58,719 nucleotides of DNA from an uncultured Anaeromassilibacillus sp. (GTDB lineage Bacteria > Bacillota > Clostridia > Oscillospirales > Acutalibacteraceae), in the NCBI GenBank assembly GCA_930987725.1, contig CAKNKY010000009.1:1-58719 (forward strand), given 5' to 3'. The position numbers and the translations under genes were made by a program. The notes beneath the pieces are model-generated. The model was not told the DNA's origin. It saw nothing but the letters and a program-made list of their open reading frames with translations, and searched no databases. This document shows positions 24,285 to 33,035 of the stretch, piece after piece (the stretch's first letter is position 1; every line of letters begins with the position of its first letter).

Positions 24285-25337
24285 TCAAAAATCAACCACA
24301 GTCAGCATGCTCTTGATATCCTCCGGCGGAAGCCGGTATCGGATCCCCTCCACAATCGTGATGATGTCGCCCACTTCAATTTCGGTGAGAATAATGTAGC
24401 TGATCAACACAACGGAGGGATGCGTGGAAAAGCGGATGTCACGCCGGCAGATGTTGTATTTCGTCCGGTTCATCAGCTGTTCCGGGTAAACGTAACTGCC
24501 CTGCGCGCGGATAAAATGTTTGCCCACAGGGATTCTGCGCATGATGGCCGCCAGTTCCTGTTCCGTCTCAGCCGCAAGCAGCGCCTTGAGATGACGCGTG
24601 TGGAGCTGGCCAAACGGGAGCAGCGAACGCTGCACCTCGGCAACAGGTTCATGGTGGATAAAGCGCAGGCGCACGATTCGCAGATAATTCTGCAAATCCA
24701 CATAGGAATCGAAAATCTGATTGAGCTGGCGCTGGGTTTCTCCGTGTGTATATGTGTCAATCACATGGAAGACCTCGCCGTAAAGGTGGGTGAAAAGCAC
24801 GTTTTCAATTCCTGTATAATCCGGCATCATACCGGGCGCCGGCCGGAACCCTTCCAGAAGCTTGCGATACGGCGTGTGCGAAACGGCCTGCAGCAGATCG
24901 TCATAGCTTCTGATGTGGGAAAGGGCCGGCAAATTCAAATGTGTGTGCGCCGTGAGGTAAGCAGGCATGGAAAACAGGTATTCCCCCGGCGCATCACCCT
25001 CCAGCAACACAAGGCTGTGGAGGATTTGCTCAATTTCTGCTCTGCCGATGAGGTAATCGGCAAAATGCTCGCCGACGGTCACCTCATAGCGGCACAGGGA
25101 AGAATTGTCTTCGAACAATTTCTGGCGCAGCCGGACTTCAAGCTGGCCGCGGTGTACATCGTTTTCGTTGACACCGGCCAGAATGGCTGCGTAAGAGGTT
25201 CTGTTCTTTAAATAGGAAGCGACCTCGCCCACCGACCGGCAGCCTAAAAGTTCCCGGTAATCCTCGGTGCGAAGCCTGCGGCCATACATGGCTCTAGCTT
25301 TGGCGAGAATAACATTGGAAGAGTAGGTGGAAAGCAT
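24285..25337 (-). CDS. ntpC: V/A-type ATPase subunit C (V0D/AC39-like)
   Basis: This funnel-shaped socket protein joins the central stalk to the membrane ring. The 350-residue, mostly helical protein matches the AC39 family: an N-terminal STYSSNVILAKARAMYGRRL, an internal repeat of three-helix units, HLYGEVFHVID, and a C-terminal EVGDIITIVEGIRYRLPPEDI. There is no signal peptide or membrane helix. It is the second gene of the operon, with 34 bases before it and a direct junction with subunit I after it. Confidence 0.9.
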   Translation of the reverse strand: MLSTYSSNVILAKARAMYGRRLRTEDYRELLGCRSVGEVASYLKNRTSYAAILAGVNENDVHRGQLEVRLRQKLFEDNSSLCRYEVTVGEHFADYLIGRAEIEQILHSLVLLEGDAPGEYLFSMPAYLTAHTHLNLPALSHIRSYDDLLQAVSHTPYRKLLEGFRPAPGMMPDYTGIENVLFTHLYGEVFHVIDTYTHGETQRQLNQIFDSYVDLQNYLRIVRLRFIHHEPVAEVQRSLLPFGQLHTRHLKALLAAETEQELAAIMRRIPVGKHFIRAQGSYVYPEQLMNRTKYNICRRDIRFSTHPSVVLISYIILTEIEVGDIITIVEGIRYRLPPEDIKSMLTVVDF

Positions 25338-25371
25338 GAGAAAAACCGCCTTTCAAGAAAAACCGGAATAC

Positions 25372-25683
25372 TCAGGCGTTCAAAACACGCCGGGCAAGCT
25401 CTTCGGCCCAGCGTTTCCCGTTTTCCTTATACTGGGCGTCCAGCTTGGCTGAGATCTCGTTTTGACGGGCTTCCACGGCTTTCCAGGCTTTTTCCGCCGC
25501 CTCGCGTTCCTGCGGCTCATTGAGTTTGATTCGTTCGCGCGCCTTTGCCAGATAATCTTCCCGGATTTTCTCTCTCATTTGAGAGATCTCTTTTTCCGAG
25601 TCCAGCTTTTCCTGCTGAGCTTCGTCCATGATTTCCCTGGCTTTTCGGTCCATGTCGACGATTTCTTTTACCATATCTTTCAT
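25372..25683 (-). CDS. ntpH: V/A-type ATPase small coiled-coil peripheral stalk subunit (H/G-like)
   Basis: The 103-residue protein is almost entirely charged heptad-repeat helix (about 5-90, EIVDMDRKAREIMDEAQQEK onward), as in the H/G stalk subunits that pair with E. GGGGAGGTG precedes the ATG at 25683; an open frame extends further upstream but lacks a comparable site. It is the first gene of the nine-gene operon. The assignment rests on position and coiled-coil character more than on a sequence motif. Confidence 0.78.
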   Translation of the reverse strand: MKDMVKEIVDMDRKAREIMDEAQQEKLDSEKEISQMREKIREDYLAKARERIKLNEPQEREAAEKAWKAVEARQNEISAKLDAQYKENGKRWAEELARRVLNA

Positions 25684-25819
25684 CAGCAACACCTCCCCTT
25701 GCGGAATCTGTTGGTTTAGGTGTATCCGCACAGTTTTGCACAGGCCAGCGCATAAAAAATGTACAGAAATCATGCGGCGCTGCCTTATACTGCAGATGAA
25801 ACCTTTTTGACCGCCGTTC

Positions 25820-25848
25820 ATTATATCGCCGAAAAAATTTTTTGGCAA
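25820..25848 (-). promoter_or_regulatory. Sigma-A promoter of the V/A-type ATPase operon
   Basis: On the minus strand TTGCCA (25843-25848), a 17-base spacer and a perfect TATAAT (25820-25825). The leader before ntpH is about 130 bases. Confidence 0.8.
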
Positions 25849-25861
25849 TGGAGAACCTTAT

Positions 25862-25887
25862 GAATCCTTTCTAAACAGAAAGGATTC
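25862..25887. repeat. Perfect 11-bp inverted repeat beside the ATPase promoter
   Basis: GAATCCTTTCT (25862-25872) and its complement (25877-25887) flank an AAAC loop. It lies 14 bases upstream of the ATPase -35 box and 25 bases after the UPF0210 stop. There is no T run on either side, so it is either a weak terminator for the UPF0210 gene or an operator-like palindrome. Confidence 0.5.
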
Positions 25888-25911
25888 AATTTATCAAATT
25901 TAGACAAAGTT

Positions 25912-27270
25912 TTAGTTTTTCAGGCTCTGCATCGGGGCAGGAATACGGCCGCCGCGGCGGATAAATTTCAACGGAGAATAGGGGTTCACTGCCATCACAG
26001 GACCACCGCCCAGAAGGCCGCCGAAGTTCAGTTCATCGCCGGCTTTTTTGCCGATAGCCGGAATCACGCGGACGGCCGTTGTTTTGGAGTTCACCATGCC
26101 GATTGCAGCTTCATCCGCGATAATAGCCGAGATAATTTCGGGCGGCGTATCGCCCGGAATATTGATCATGTCAAGGCCGACAGAGCACACGGCCGTCATT
26201 GCTTCGAGTTTTGTAATGGAGAGAGCACCGCAGCGAGCGGCGTGGATCATGCCCGCATCCTCCGTCACGGGAATGAACGCGCCCGAAAGACCGCCCACAT
26301 GGGAAGAAGCCATCACGCCGCCTTTCTTGACAGCGTCGTTGAGCAGGGCGAGGCAAGCCGTTGTGCCATGTGCGCCGCAGCATTCCAGACCCATCTCCTC
26401 CAGAATATGCGCCACACTGTCTCCGACGGCAGGGGTCGGCGCAAGAGAAAGATCCACGATGCCGAAGGGGACATACAGGCGGCGGGAAGCCTCCTGCGCC
26501 ACAAGCTGGCCCATGCGGGTGATCTTGAAAGCTGTCTTTTTCACAATATCGGCAACGGCTGTAATGTCACAGTCTCCCGCCTTGGCAAGTGCGGCGCGCA
26601 CCACGCCCGGGCCGGAAACACCCACGTTGATCACGCAGTCCGGCTCGCCCACACCGTGGAAGGCGCCGGCCATAAACGGATTGTCCTCCGGCGCGTTGCA
26701 GAACACGACCAGCTTGGCCGCGCCGATGCAGTCGCGATCCGCCGTCAGCTTTGCCGTTTCCAGCACAATCTGGCCCATGCGATCCACGGCATCCATGTTG
26801 ATGCCGGATTTCGTGGTGCCGATATTCACGGAGGAACAGACAAATTCCGTCTCCGAGAGGGCCTGGGGAATGCTGCGCATCAGGGCGTAATCACCGGGAG
26901 CAAAGCCCTTGTGCACCAGCGTGCTGTATCCGCCGATGAAATTCACGCCCACTTCGCGTGCGGCCCGGTCGAGCGTTCTGGCATACCGCACCGGATCGGC
27001 ACCCGGGCAGGCGCCCGCCACAATGGCGATGGGCGTCACAGAAATTCGCTTGTTGATGATCGGAATGCCGTATTCCTTGCTGATATCCTCGCCTGTTTTG
27101 ACAAGGTTTCCCGCATACCGGCAGATTTTATCATAAATCTTATCGCAGGCTTTGCCGCAGTCGCTGTCAACACAGTCCAGCAGGGAAATTCCCATCGTCA
27201 CGGTGCGGATGTCAAGGTTTTCATTGTCGATCATATTGATCGTTTCCAAAATATCGTGGGAGTTAATCAC
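25912..27270 (-). CDS. UPF0210 (DUF711/PFL) family protein
   Basis: This cytoplasmic protein of the conserved UPF0210 family has no settled function; structures of relatives show a PFL-like fold, but no glycyl radical activity is established. Starting at the GTG at 27270 (AGGAG upstream) it is 452 residues, the normal size, with N-terminus [13 protein letters not shown]. Conserved stretches include [44 protein letters not shown] and [18 protein letters not shown]. The frame is open to 27324, but homology starts at the GTG. It is preceded by its usual ACT-domain partner with a 19-base gap, so the pair is one operon. Confidence 0.93.
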   Translation of the reverse strand: MINSHDILETINMIDNENLDIRTVTMGISLLDCVDSDCGKACDKIYDKICRYAGNLVKTGEDISKEYGIPIINKRISVTPIAIVAGACPGADPVRYARTLDRAAREVGVNFIGGYSTLVHKGFAPGDYALMRSIPQALSETEFVCSSVNIGTTKSGINMDAVDRMGQIVLETAKLTADRDCIGAAKLVVFCNAPEDNPFMAGAFHGVGEPDCVINVGVSGPGVVRAALAKAGDCDITAVADIVKKTAFKITRMGQLVAQEASRRLYVPFGIVDLSLAPTPAVGDSVAHILEEMGLECCGAHGTTACLALLNDAVKKGGVMASSHVGGLSGAFIPVTEDAGMIHAARCGALSITKLEAMTAVCSVGLDMINIPGDTPPEIISAIIADEAAIGMVNSKTTAVRVIPAIGKKAGDELNFGGLLGGGPVMAVNPYSPLKFIRRGGRIPAPMQSLKN

Positions 27271-27289
27271 CTCTAGCACTCCTTCCCGA

Positions 27290-27559
27290 TCAGATGCGGT
27301 GCATGCTGTTGAAGATGTCTTCATGCATTGTGTGAATCTTCAGGTTCATCTCGTCCCCCAAAGCCTCAAGCTGGTCGGAAAGCTCGCTGAACGGTACGCT
27401 GCACTTGGAAATATCGACCATCATAATCATGGCAAAAAGATCCTGCAGGATGGACTGCGTGACCTCCACCACATTCACGTTGTTCTGGGCGCAGATGGTG
27501 GAAACGCGGGCCAGAATGCCAACCATATCTTTTCCTATTACCGTGATGACGGCATGCAT
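27290..27559 (-). CDS. ACT-domain protein (UPF0237 family)
   Basis: This 89-residue protein is a single ACT domain: [19 protein letters not shown] is the ligand-binding first strand and helix, followed by [13 protein letters not shown]. It resembles the GcvR-like UPF0237 group that is almost always adjacent to UPF0210, and a role as the amino-acid-sensing partner of that protein is inferred from this pairing. AAGGTG precedes the ATG. It has its own promoter at 27596-27624 and is divergent from the response regulator. Confidence 0.92.
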   Translation of the reverse strand: MHAVITVIGKDMVGILARVSTICAQNNVNVVEVTQSILQDLFAMIMMVDISKCSVPFSELSDQLEALGDEMNLKIHTMHEDIFNSMHRI

Positions 27560-27595
27560 AGAAACACCTTCCCTGTTATTATTTTATCAACACAT

Positions 27596-27624
27596 ATTAT
27601 CAGCCTTTCAGGGGGAATTGTCAA
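27596..27624 (-). promoter_or_regulatory. Sigma-A promoter of the ACT-UPF0210 operon
   Basis: Minus-strand TTGACA (27619-27624, perfect), a 17-base spacer, and GATAAT (27596-27601). Confidence 0.8.
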
Positions 27625-27667
27625 CAAAAAAGAGCAGTTCTCCCACGCCCTTTTACAGAATGCGCCC

Positions 27668-27696
27668 TTGACAAGGACAATCTCTTTCGCTAGTCT
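27668..27696 (+). promoter_or_regulatory. Sigma-A promoter of the response regulator-ABC operon
   Basis: TTGACA (27668-27673, perfect), a 17-base spacer and TAGTCT (27691-27696). The -10 box is weak, which fits an activated or autoregulated promoter. Confidence 0.6.
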
Positions 27697-27723
27697 GAAA
27701 GAAAATGAAAGGGGATGGCCGGA

Positions 27724-28386
27724 ATGAAAACAATTGCCGTCATCGAAGACAATCAGCCGATCGGGGATCTGCTGGCAGAAGCGCTCGAAGGGGAAGGGTA
27801 CCGCGTAGAACGCGCCTACTCCGGGACAGAGGCTGTTTACCTGCTGGAACGCTGCCGGCCGGATCTGATTCTTCTGGATCTTATGCTGCCCGGACTCTCC
27901 GGCGAGGAGCTGCTGCCCCGCCTTTCCGGAATACCCGTCATTGTGGTGAGCGCAAAGGTTGGGATCGATGACAAGGTCCGGCTTCTCCTGGGCGGAGCAA
28001 CAGATTATGTGACGAAACCGTTCGAACTGCGCGAATTGCTTGCGCGTGTCCGCGTGCACCTCCGGGAACCTCTCTCCCGCGGGGAAGATCGTCTCAGAGC
28101 GGGGGGGATTTGCCTGGATCTCGTCTCCCATTCTGCGTCTGTCGGCGGCAGGCCTGTTCATCTCACACGGACAGAATACGCCGTGCTGAAGCTGCTGATG
28201 CGCAACAGCGGCCGAGCCGTGTCAAAATCCGTCATTCTGGACTGTATTGCCGAAGACACGCCGGACTGCACCGAAAGTTCCCTGAAACAGCATGTGAGCA
28301 ACCTCCGGCGCAAATTGCGCGAAGCAGGCGGTCGGGAATGTATCCAGGCCGTGTGGGGCATCGGTTTCGTTTTGGAAAAATCTTGA
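27724..28386 (+). CDS. OmpR/PhoB-family response regulator
   Basis: This is a two-component transcription regulator of 220 residues. In the receiver domain (1-118), Glu8-Asp9 are acidic pocket residues, Asp52 in LLDLMLPG is the phosphoacceptor, and Lys98 lies in TKPFELRELL. The C-terminal winged helix (about 125-218) shows HLTRTEYAVLKLL and SLKQHVSNLRRKL. An ATG at 27715 is in frame, but AAAGGGG is spaced correctly only for the ATG at 27724. It is the first gene of a set with an ABC transporter and a histidine kinase, and probably regulates that set. Confidence 0.92.
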   Translation: MKTIAVIEDNQPIGDLLAEALEGEGYRVERAYSGTEAVYLLERCRPDLILLDLMLPGLSGEELLPRLSGIPVIVVSAKVGIDDKVRLLLGGATDYVTKPFELRELLARVRVHLREPLSRGEDRLRAGGICLDLVSHSASVGGRPVHLTRTEYAVLKLLMRNSGRAVSKSVILDCIAEDTPDCTESSLKQHVSNLRRKLREAGGRECIQAVWGIGFVLEKS

Positions 28387-28471
28387 CGAATTCTTTACTC
28401 TTTTCTTGACCGCTTTCCATACCCTTTTGCGGTAGGATACCACCATCCCAAACAAAAGGAGGATTTTCTGA

Positions 28472-29386
28472 ATGGACTATGTGTTGGAAACAGAAAACCT
28501 GTGCAAAAACTACGGCCATTTTCAGGCGCTCGATCATTTGACCATGCGGGTGCCCAAGGGCGCTGTTTACGGCCTTGTGGGCAAAAACGGCGCGGGCAAA
28601 ACCACACTCATCCGCGTCATCTGCGGATTGCAGCAGCCCTCTGCCGGCAGCTATACGCTCTGCGGCGTACCGTACGGAAGCCGCGCATTGAGCAGTGTGC
28701 GCCGCCGCATGGGTGCTGTGGTGGAAACACCCGCCTTCTACCCCGATCAGACAGCGGAGGAAAACCTGAAACTGCAATTCCGTGTGCTCGGCCTGCCGGA
28801 TGACAGCGCTATCCCGGAGCTGCTGCAGCTGGTCGGTCTGGAGCGGACGGGGAAGAAGAAAGCGGGCCATTTCTCGCTTGGCATGCGCCAGCGTCTCGGC
28901 ATTGCCGTGGCGCTTTGCGGCGATCCCGACTTTCTTGTGCTCGACGAACCGGCCAACGGCCTTGACCCACAGGGCATCGTGGAAATGCGGGAGCTGATTT
29001 TGAAGCTTAACCGGGAACGACAGATCACCGTTCTTCTTTCCAGCCACATTCTGGACGAGCTCTCCCGGCTGGCCACGCACTACGGTTTTGTGGACAGCGG
29101 CCGCATGGTGCGCGAGATCAGCGCAGAAGAACTGGAAGCTGCCTGCCGCAAATGTGCGCGCGTGGAGGTGACGTCCACCGTCGCCCTTTCCCTTGTTCTG
29201 GACCGGATGGGGCTGGACTACCGCATCCTGTCCCAGCGGGAGGCAGATATTTACGGCGAGCTGTCCGTCACCGAACTGGTGGAGGCCCTCAAAACGCAAA
29301 ACTGCAGCCTGATCTCGATCAAGGAACGGGACGAAAGTCTTGAAAGCTACTATATCAATTTGATCGGAGGTGGGGAACATGCGTAA
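28472..29386 (+). CDS. ABC transporter ATP-binding protein (antibiotic/lantibiotic-export type)
   Basis: The ATPase has Walker A GKNGAGKT (about 38-45), signature FSLGMRQ (about 133-139) and Walker B FLVLDEPANGLDPQG. The C-terminal extension after about residue 215 is typical of BcrA/LanF-like two-gene ABC-2 exporters. It is 304 residues. AAAGGAGG lies before the ATG. Its stop overlaps the permease start by eight bases, so the two are co-translated. Export of, or immunity to, a peptide or drug is inferred from the subfamily and from the two-component genes on both sides. Confidence 0.9.
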   Translation: MDYVLETENLCKNYGHFQALDHLTMRVPKGAVYGLVGKNGAGKTTLIRVICGLQQPSAGSYTLCGVPYGSRALSSVRRRMGAVVETPAFYPDQTAEENLKLQFRVLGLPDDSAIPELLQLVGLERTGKKKAGHFSLGMRQRLGIAVALCGDPDFLVLDEPANGLDPQGIVEMRELILKLNRERQITVLLSSHILDELSRLATHYGFVDSGRMVREISAEELEAACRKCARVEVTSTVALSLVLDRMGLDYRILSQREADIYGELSVTELVEALKTQNCSLISIKERDESLESYYINLIGGGEHA

Positions 29387-30230
29387 TCTGTTTTCCGCCC
29401 ACCTGTTCCGGCTTGTGCGTGCCAGGAGCTTCTATTTCGGCATGGCCGCGCTCTTTGTGATGGAACTGTATCTTCTCTATTCAAATCACGGGGACATTGT
29501 CAGCGGGATAGCCAGCGTGGACAGCACCTTTTTCTTTTTCACCATGGCGGGCGTGATTGCCGTCTCCGCGTTCTGCGGCCTCTTTGTGGGGGCGGAATAC
29601 AGCAGCGGTTCCCTGCGCAACAAGCTGATCACGGGCCACACAAAAACTGCTGTCTATCTTTCTTGTCTGCTGGTATCCTGTCTCGCTGCTGTGGCTTTTT
29701 TCCTGTGCGCCGTCGCCGCCGGGCTGATCTGCTGTCTGGCATGGCAAACCTGGTTTGTCATGGAGGCAGGAAAGCTTGCAGGGTATCTGGCCGCCTCACT
29801 CGGTGTGGCCATTGCCATGGCATCCCTGTGCACGCTCCTGTCGCTGTCCATCACAAGCCGGTCCACAGGTGTTGTCGCGGCACTCCTGCTCGTGATGGCT
29901 CTCCTGTTTTTCGGCAACTCCATCAGCACGGCGCTTGGTCAACCGGAACAGATCCCGCAGATTACCACTGTTTTTGATGAAGAGACCGGCCTGTATTCCT
30001 ATGTGTATCCCGATGAGAATACGCCGATGGTTGACAATCCCGGCTATCTCAGGGGCACAACGCGAGTGGTTTATCAGTTGCTGTATGATGTTTTGCCCAC
30101 CAGCCAGACTTTCCAGCTTTCCCGCGCGGAAACCGAAACACCCTGGCTGCTCGCACTCTGGTCGCTCCTTTTCACAGTCTTCATCACTGCCGCGGGGCTC
30201 TGCCTGTTCCGCCGCAAGGACATCAAATAA
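29379..30230 (+). CDS. ABC-2 type transporter permease
   Basis: This membrane partner of the ATPase has 283 residues and six predicted membrane helices (about 17-36, 50-75, 93-120, 135-155, 165-185 and 257-277). The loop between the fifth and sixth helices is longer than usual (about 187-255) and probably extracytoplasmic. The motif GAEYSSGSLRNKLITG after helix 2 is characteristic of BcrB/LanE-like ABC-2 permeases. The ATG at 29379 with GGAGG upstream is preferred to the GTG at 29370. The gene ends 21 bases before the kinase. Confidence 0.87.
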   Translation: MRNLFSAHLFRLVRARSFYFGMAALFVMELYLLYSNHGDIVSGIASVDSTFFFFTMAGVIAVSAFCGLFVGAEYSSGSLRNKLITGHTKTAVYLSCLLVSCLAAVAFFLCAVAAGLICCLAWQTWFVMEAGKLAGYLAASLGVAIAMASLCTLLSLSITSRSTGVVAALLLVMALLFFGNSISTALGQPEQIPQITTVFDEETGLYSYVYPDENTPMVDNPGYLRGTTRVVYQLLYDVLPTSQTFQLSRAETETPWLLALWSLLFTVFITAAGLCLFRRKDIK

Positions 30231-30251
30231 CCTCTGCAAGGGGGATACCGC

Positions 30252-31157
30252 ATGATCGATCTTCTCCTGGCCGCGCTGGCGGTCCTGCTTCTCCTGCTTT
30301 TTCTGCTCTGCGTCAAGCTGTTGCTGCTCCGCCGCAGCATCCGCGCCCTTCGCAGCGGGGTGAAAGAACGGCTTGAGCACGAAACGAACACGCTGCTCAC
30401 GCTGCCCGGCCGCGATCGGGAAATGCGGCGGCTGGCCTCGGAATTGAATGAAGAACTCCGCGCCCTGCGCACAGAACGGCGGCGCTGCCAGGAGGGAGAT
30501 CGCGCCCTGAAAGAAGCTGTGACCAACATTTCACACGACCTCCGCACACCGCTCACGGCTCTTTCCGGTTATGTGGAGCTTTTGAAAAGCCAACCACTGC
30601 CGGAAAAGGCCCGCCGTTATGCAGCACAGATTGAAGAACGAACCGCTGCCATGAAGCGGCTGACCGATGAACTGTTCCGCTATTTTGTTTCGGCTTCGGG
30701 AGAACTGAAAACGGAGGAGGTGGATCTCCGCCGTGCTGTAGAGGAAGCCCTTCTCTCCTTTTATGGTGCGCTACAGGAGCGAAACATCACACCTGTGCTT
30801 CAGTTGACGGAAGCCAGTGTGGTGCGCCGTCTCGATCCCACTGCTCTGTCCCGCGTGCTGGGGAACATCCTTTCCAATGTTCTCAAATACAGCGCCGGGG
30901 ATTTGAATGTTTCCCTTGACGAAATGGGGGAGATCACGTTCTCCAACCGGGCGACGGATCTGGATCCCGTCGCGGTGGGCCGGTTGTTCGACCGTTTTTA
31001 CACGGTGGAATCCGGCTGTTCCGCCACCGGTTTGGGACTCTCCATTGCAAAGACTCTTACCGAACAGATGGGCGGAAACATCGGGGCGGTACTCCTTGAA
31101 GGGAGGTTCTGTATTTCCCTTTTGTTTCCGCCGGAACCATCATCCCCGGCCCGTTAA
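30252..31157 (+). CDS. Sensor histidine kinase without an extracellular sensor region
   Basis: The kinase has 301 residues. A single Leu-rich membrane segment (about 3-26) is followed at once by a charged linker, the dimerisation helix with phospho-His95 (NISHDLRTPLTAL) and the ATPase domain (NILSNVLKYSAGD as N box, GLGLSIAKTLTEQMGG as G2 box). No loop long enough for an external sensor exists, so the signal is likely intramembrane or comes from the ABC transporter (inference). AAGGGGG precedes the ATG. It is the last gene of the response regulator operon. Confidence 0.9.
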   Translation: MIDLLLAALAVLLLLLFLLCVKLLLLRRSIRALRSGVKERLEHETNTLLTLPGRDREMRRLASELNEELRALRTERRRCQEGDRALKEAVTNISHDLRTPLTALSGYVELLKSQPLPEKARRYAAQIEERTAAMKRLTDELFRYFVSASGELKTEEVDLRRAVEEALLSFYGALQERNITPVLQLTEASVVRRLDPTALSRVLGNILSNVLKYSAGDLNVSLDEMGEITFSNRATDLDPVAVGRLFDRFYTVESGCSATGLGLSIAKTLTEQMGGNIGAVLLEGRFCISLLFPPEPSSPAR

Positions 31158-31169
31158 CGCCACTCGTTT

Positions 31170-31205
31170 CAGGATCTGCGCCGCACGGCAACAGATCCTG
31201 TCTTT
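31170..31205 (+). terminator. Probable terminator after the histidine kinase
   Basis: A 9-bp perfect stem (31170-31178 with 31192-31200), a 13-base loop and then TCTTT. The T run is weak. Confidence 0.5.
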
Positions 31206-31248
31206 ATAAGAGAATGGGGCTGCAAGCATTACAAATCCCGAAAACCGG

Positions 31249-31278
31249 TTGCAATCAGCCCAGCGGATGATCTATACT
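31249..31278 (+). promoter_or_regulatory. Candidate sigma-A promoter of the Lrp-aminotransferase operon
   Basis: TTGCAA (31249-31254), an 18-base spacer and TATACT (31273-31278), leaving a leader of about 95 bases that holds GGGAGG (31314-31319) complementary to CCTCCC (31346-31351). Confidence 0.55.
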
Positions 31279-31381
31279 AGACACAATCTATCACGCACGC
31301 GATCCCATAGAAAGGGAGGAAGGCGAGAAACTTTGGCTCCGCAGCCCTCCCGTTTGATTCAGGTTAAAGGAGTGTGTCAGA

Positions 31382-31867
31382 ATGAATACATTGCTGGAAT
31401 TGCTGCAGGACAATGCCCGGCTGAGCTGCGAGCAGCTAGCCGTCATGCTTGGAACCACCCAGGAGGAAGTCCAGAAGCAGATCGACGAATATGAGAAAAA
31501 GGGCGTCATTCGCGGGTATCATACGCTCATCAACTGGGAAAAAGCAGATGCCAACCGCGCCTCCGCCCTGATTGAGCTGCGCGTCACGCCAAAGCGCAAC
31601 AGCGGTTTCGACGAGATCGCCGACAAGATCATGCAGTTTGAGGAAGTGGAGAGTGTTTACCTCATGTCCGGCGGCTTTGATCTCGCCGTGCGTGTAAACG
31701 CGCCCACCATGCAGGATATCGCCCTGTTTGTTGCAAGGCGGCTGGCCACGCTCGAATCGGTCCTCTCCACGGCCACGCATTTCATCCTGACCCGATACAA
31801 GGACGGCGGCGTGGTGCTCGATCCCGAGGACGAGCGCGACGAGAGGAGGAACATGATCTGTGATTGA
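31382..31867 (+). CDS. Lrp/AsnC-family transcriptional regulator
   Basis: The 161-residue protein has a short helix-turn-helix domain (about 1-50, LLELLQDNARLSCEQLAVML) and a RAM ligand-binding domain (about 65-145, with VESVYLMSGGFDLAVRV). AAAGGAG precedes the ATG. Its last codons overlap the aminotransferase GTG by eight bases. This regulator-plus-aminotransferase layout matches Bacillus AlaR-AlaT, so it is probably a local amino-acid-responsive regulator of the downstream genes (inference from organisation). Confidence 0.9.
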   Translation: MNTLLELLQDNARLSCEQLAVMLGTTQEEVQKQIDEYEKKGVIRGYHTLINWEKADANRASALIELRVTPKRNSGFDEIADKIMQFEEVESVYLMSGGFDLAVRVNAPTMQDIALFVARRLATLESVLSTATHFILTRYKDGGVVLDPEDERDERRNMICD

Positions 31868-33035
31868 GTATTCCCAGATGATGAACCCGGCTGTTTTGGA
31901 GATTCCTCCCTCCGGCATTCGCCGTTTTTTTGACATTGCCAACGAGATGGAGGACGTGATCTCGCTCTCCATCGGCGAACCGGATTTTGTAACGCCTTGG
32001 CATGTCCGTCAGGAAGGCATTCGTTCCTTGGAAGACGGGAAGACATGGTATAGCCCCAACCGTGGTTTTTCGGAGCTGCGCGTGGAAATTTCCAAATGTC
32101 TGCAGCGCCACTGCAGCCTCACCTACGACCCGGATCAGCAGGTCCTGGTCACGGTGGGCGGCAGCGAAGCCATCGATCTCTGCTTCCGAACGCTTCTAGC
32201 CCCCGGGGACGAGGTCCTGGTGCCGCAGCCGAGTTTTGTCTGCTATGTGCCCCTCACGCGCATGGCGGGCGGCGTACCTGTCGTGATTGAGACGAAAGCG
32301 GAAAACAAATTCCGCCTGACGCCTGAGGAAATTGAAGAAAAAATCACGCCGCGCACAAAACTTCTCGTCCTTCCGTTCCCGAACAACCCCACCGGTGCCG
32401 TCATGCGCCGGGAAGATTTGGAGGCCGTTGCCAAAGTAGTAAAGAAGCACAACCTGCTTGTGCTTTCCGATGAAATCTACAGCGCACTGACATACGGCGA
32501 TCAGCTCCATGTTTCCTTTGCCTCCATCGAAGATATGGCGGAGCGCACCATTGTGGTCAACGGCTTTTCCAAGGCGTTTGCCATGACGGGCTGGCGTCTC
32601 GGTTATGCCGTTGGCCCGAAGGAGATCATAGCGCAGATGACAAAGCTCCACCAATACGGCATCATGAGCGCGCCCACCACGGCGCAGTATGCCGCCATTG
32701 AAGCCATGCGCAACGGCGATTCCGATATTCAATACATGCGCAGCCAATATGACATGCGCCGCCGCCTGATTGTGGACGGCTTCAACAAGATGGGCCTCAC
32801 CTGCTTTGAGCCGGAGGGTGCATTCTATGTGTTCCCCTGCATCCGCAGCACCGGCCTGAGCAGTGAAGATTTCTGTGAGCAGCTCATTTATAACGAACAT
32901 GTGGCCGTGGTACCAGGTCCGGCGTTCGGCGCGTGCGGAGAAGGGTTCGTCCGTGTTTCCTACTCCTATTCCATCCGCCACATCACGGAAGCGCTGCACC
33001 GGATCGAGCATTTTCTGGAGGAACTCCGCGCATGA
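31860..33035 (+). CDS. PLP-dependent class I/II aminotransferase (AlaT-like)
   Basis: This fold type I aminotransferase has 391 residues. The N-terminal EDVISLSIGEPDFVTPWHV and the PLP-binding Lys238 in NGFSKAFAMTGWRLGY are clear, as are FPNNPTGAV and LSDEIYSALTYG with the PLP-contact Asn, Asp and Tyr. The GTG start lies nine bases after AGGAGGA. It is coupled to the Lrp gene upstream and overlaps the DUF362 gene (ATGA). Alanine or another short neutral amino acid is the likely substrate by analogy with AlaR-AlaT; the sequence alone does not settle it. Confidence 0.88.
   Translation: MIEYSQMMNPAVLEIPPSGIRRFFDIANEMEDVISLSIGEPDFVTPWHVRQEGIRSLEDGKTWYSPNRGFSELRVEISKCLQRHCSLTYDPDQQVLVTVGGSEAIDLCFRTLLAPGDEVLVPQPSFVCYVPLTRMAGGVPVVIETKAENKFRLTPEEIEEKITPRTKLLVLPFPNNPTGAVMRREDLEAVAKVVKKHNLLVLSDEIYSALTYGDQLHVSFASIEDMAERTIVVNGFSKAFAMTGWRLGYAVGPKEIIAQMTKLHQYGIMSAPTTAQYAAIEAMRNGDSDIQYMRSQYDMRRRLIVDGFNKMGLTCFEPEGAFYVFPCIRSTGLSSEDFCEQLIYNEHVAVVPGPAFGACGEGFVRVSYSYSIRHITEALHRIEHFLEELRA

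Noticed and set aside
31279-31381. Possible T-box in the leader of the Lrp operon
   Set aside because: There is no T-box core (AGGGTGGNACCGCG-like) and no terminator/antiterminator pair of the expected size.
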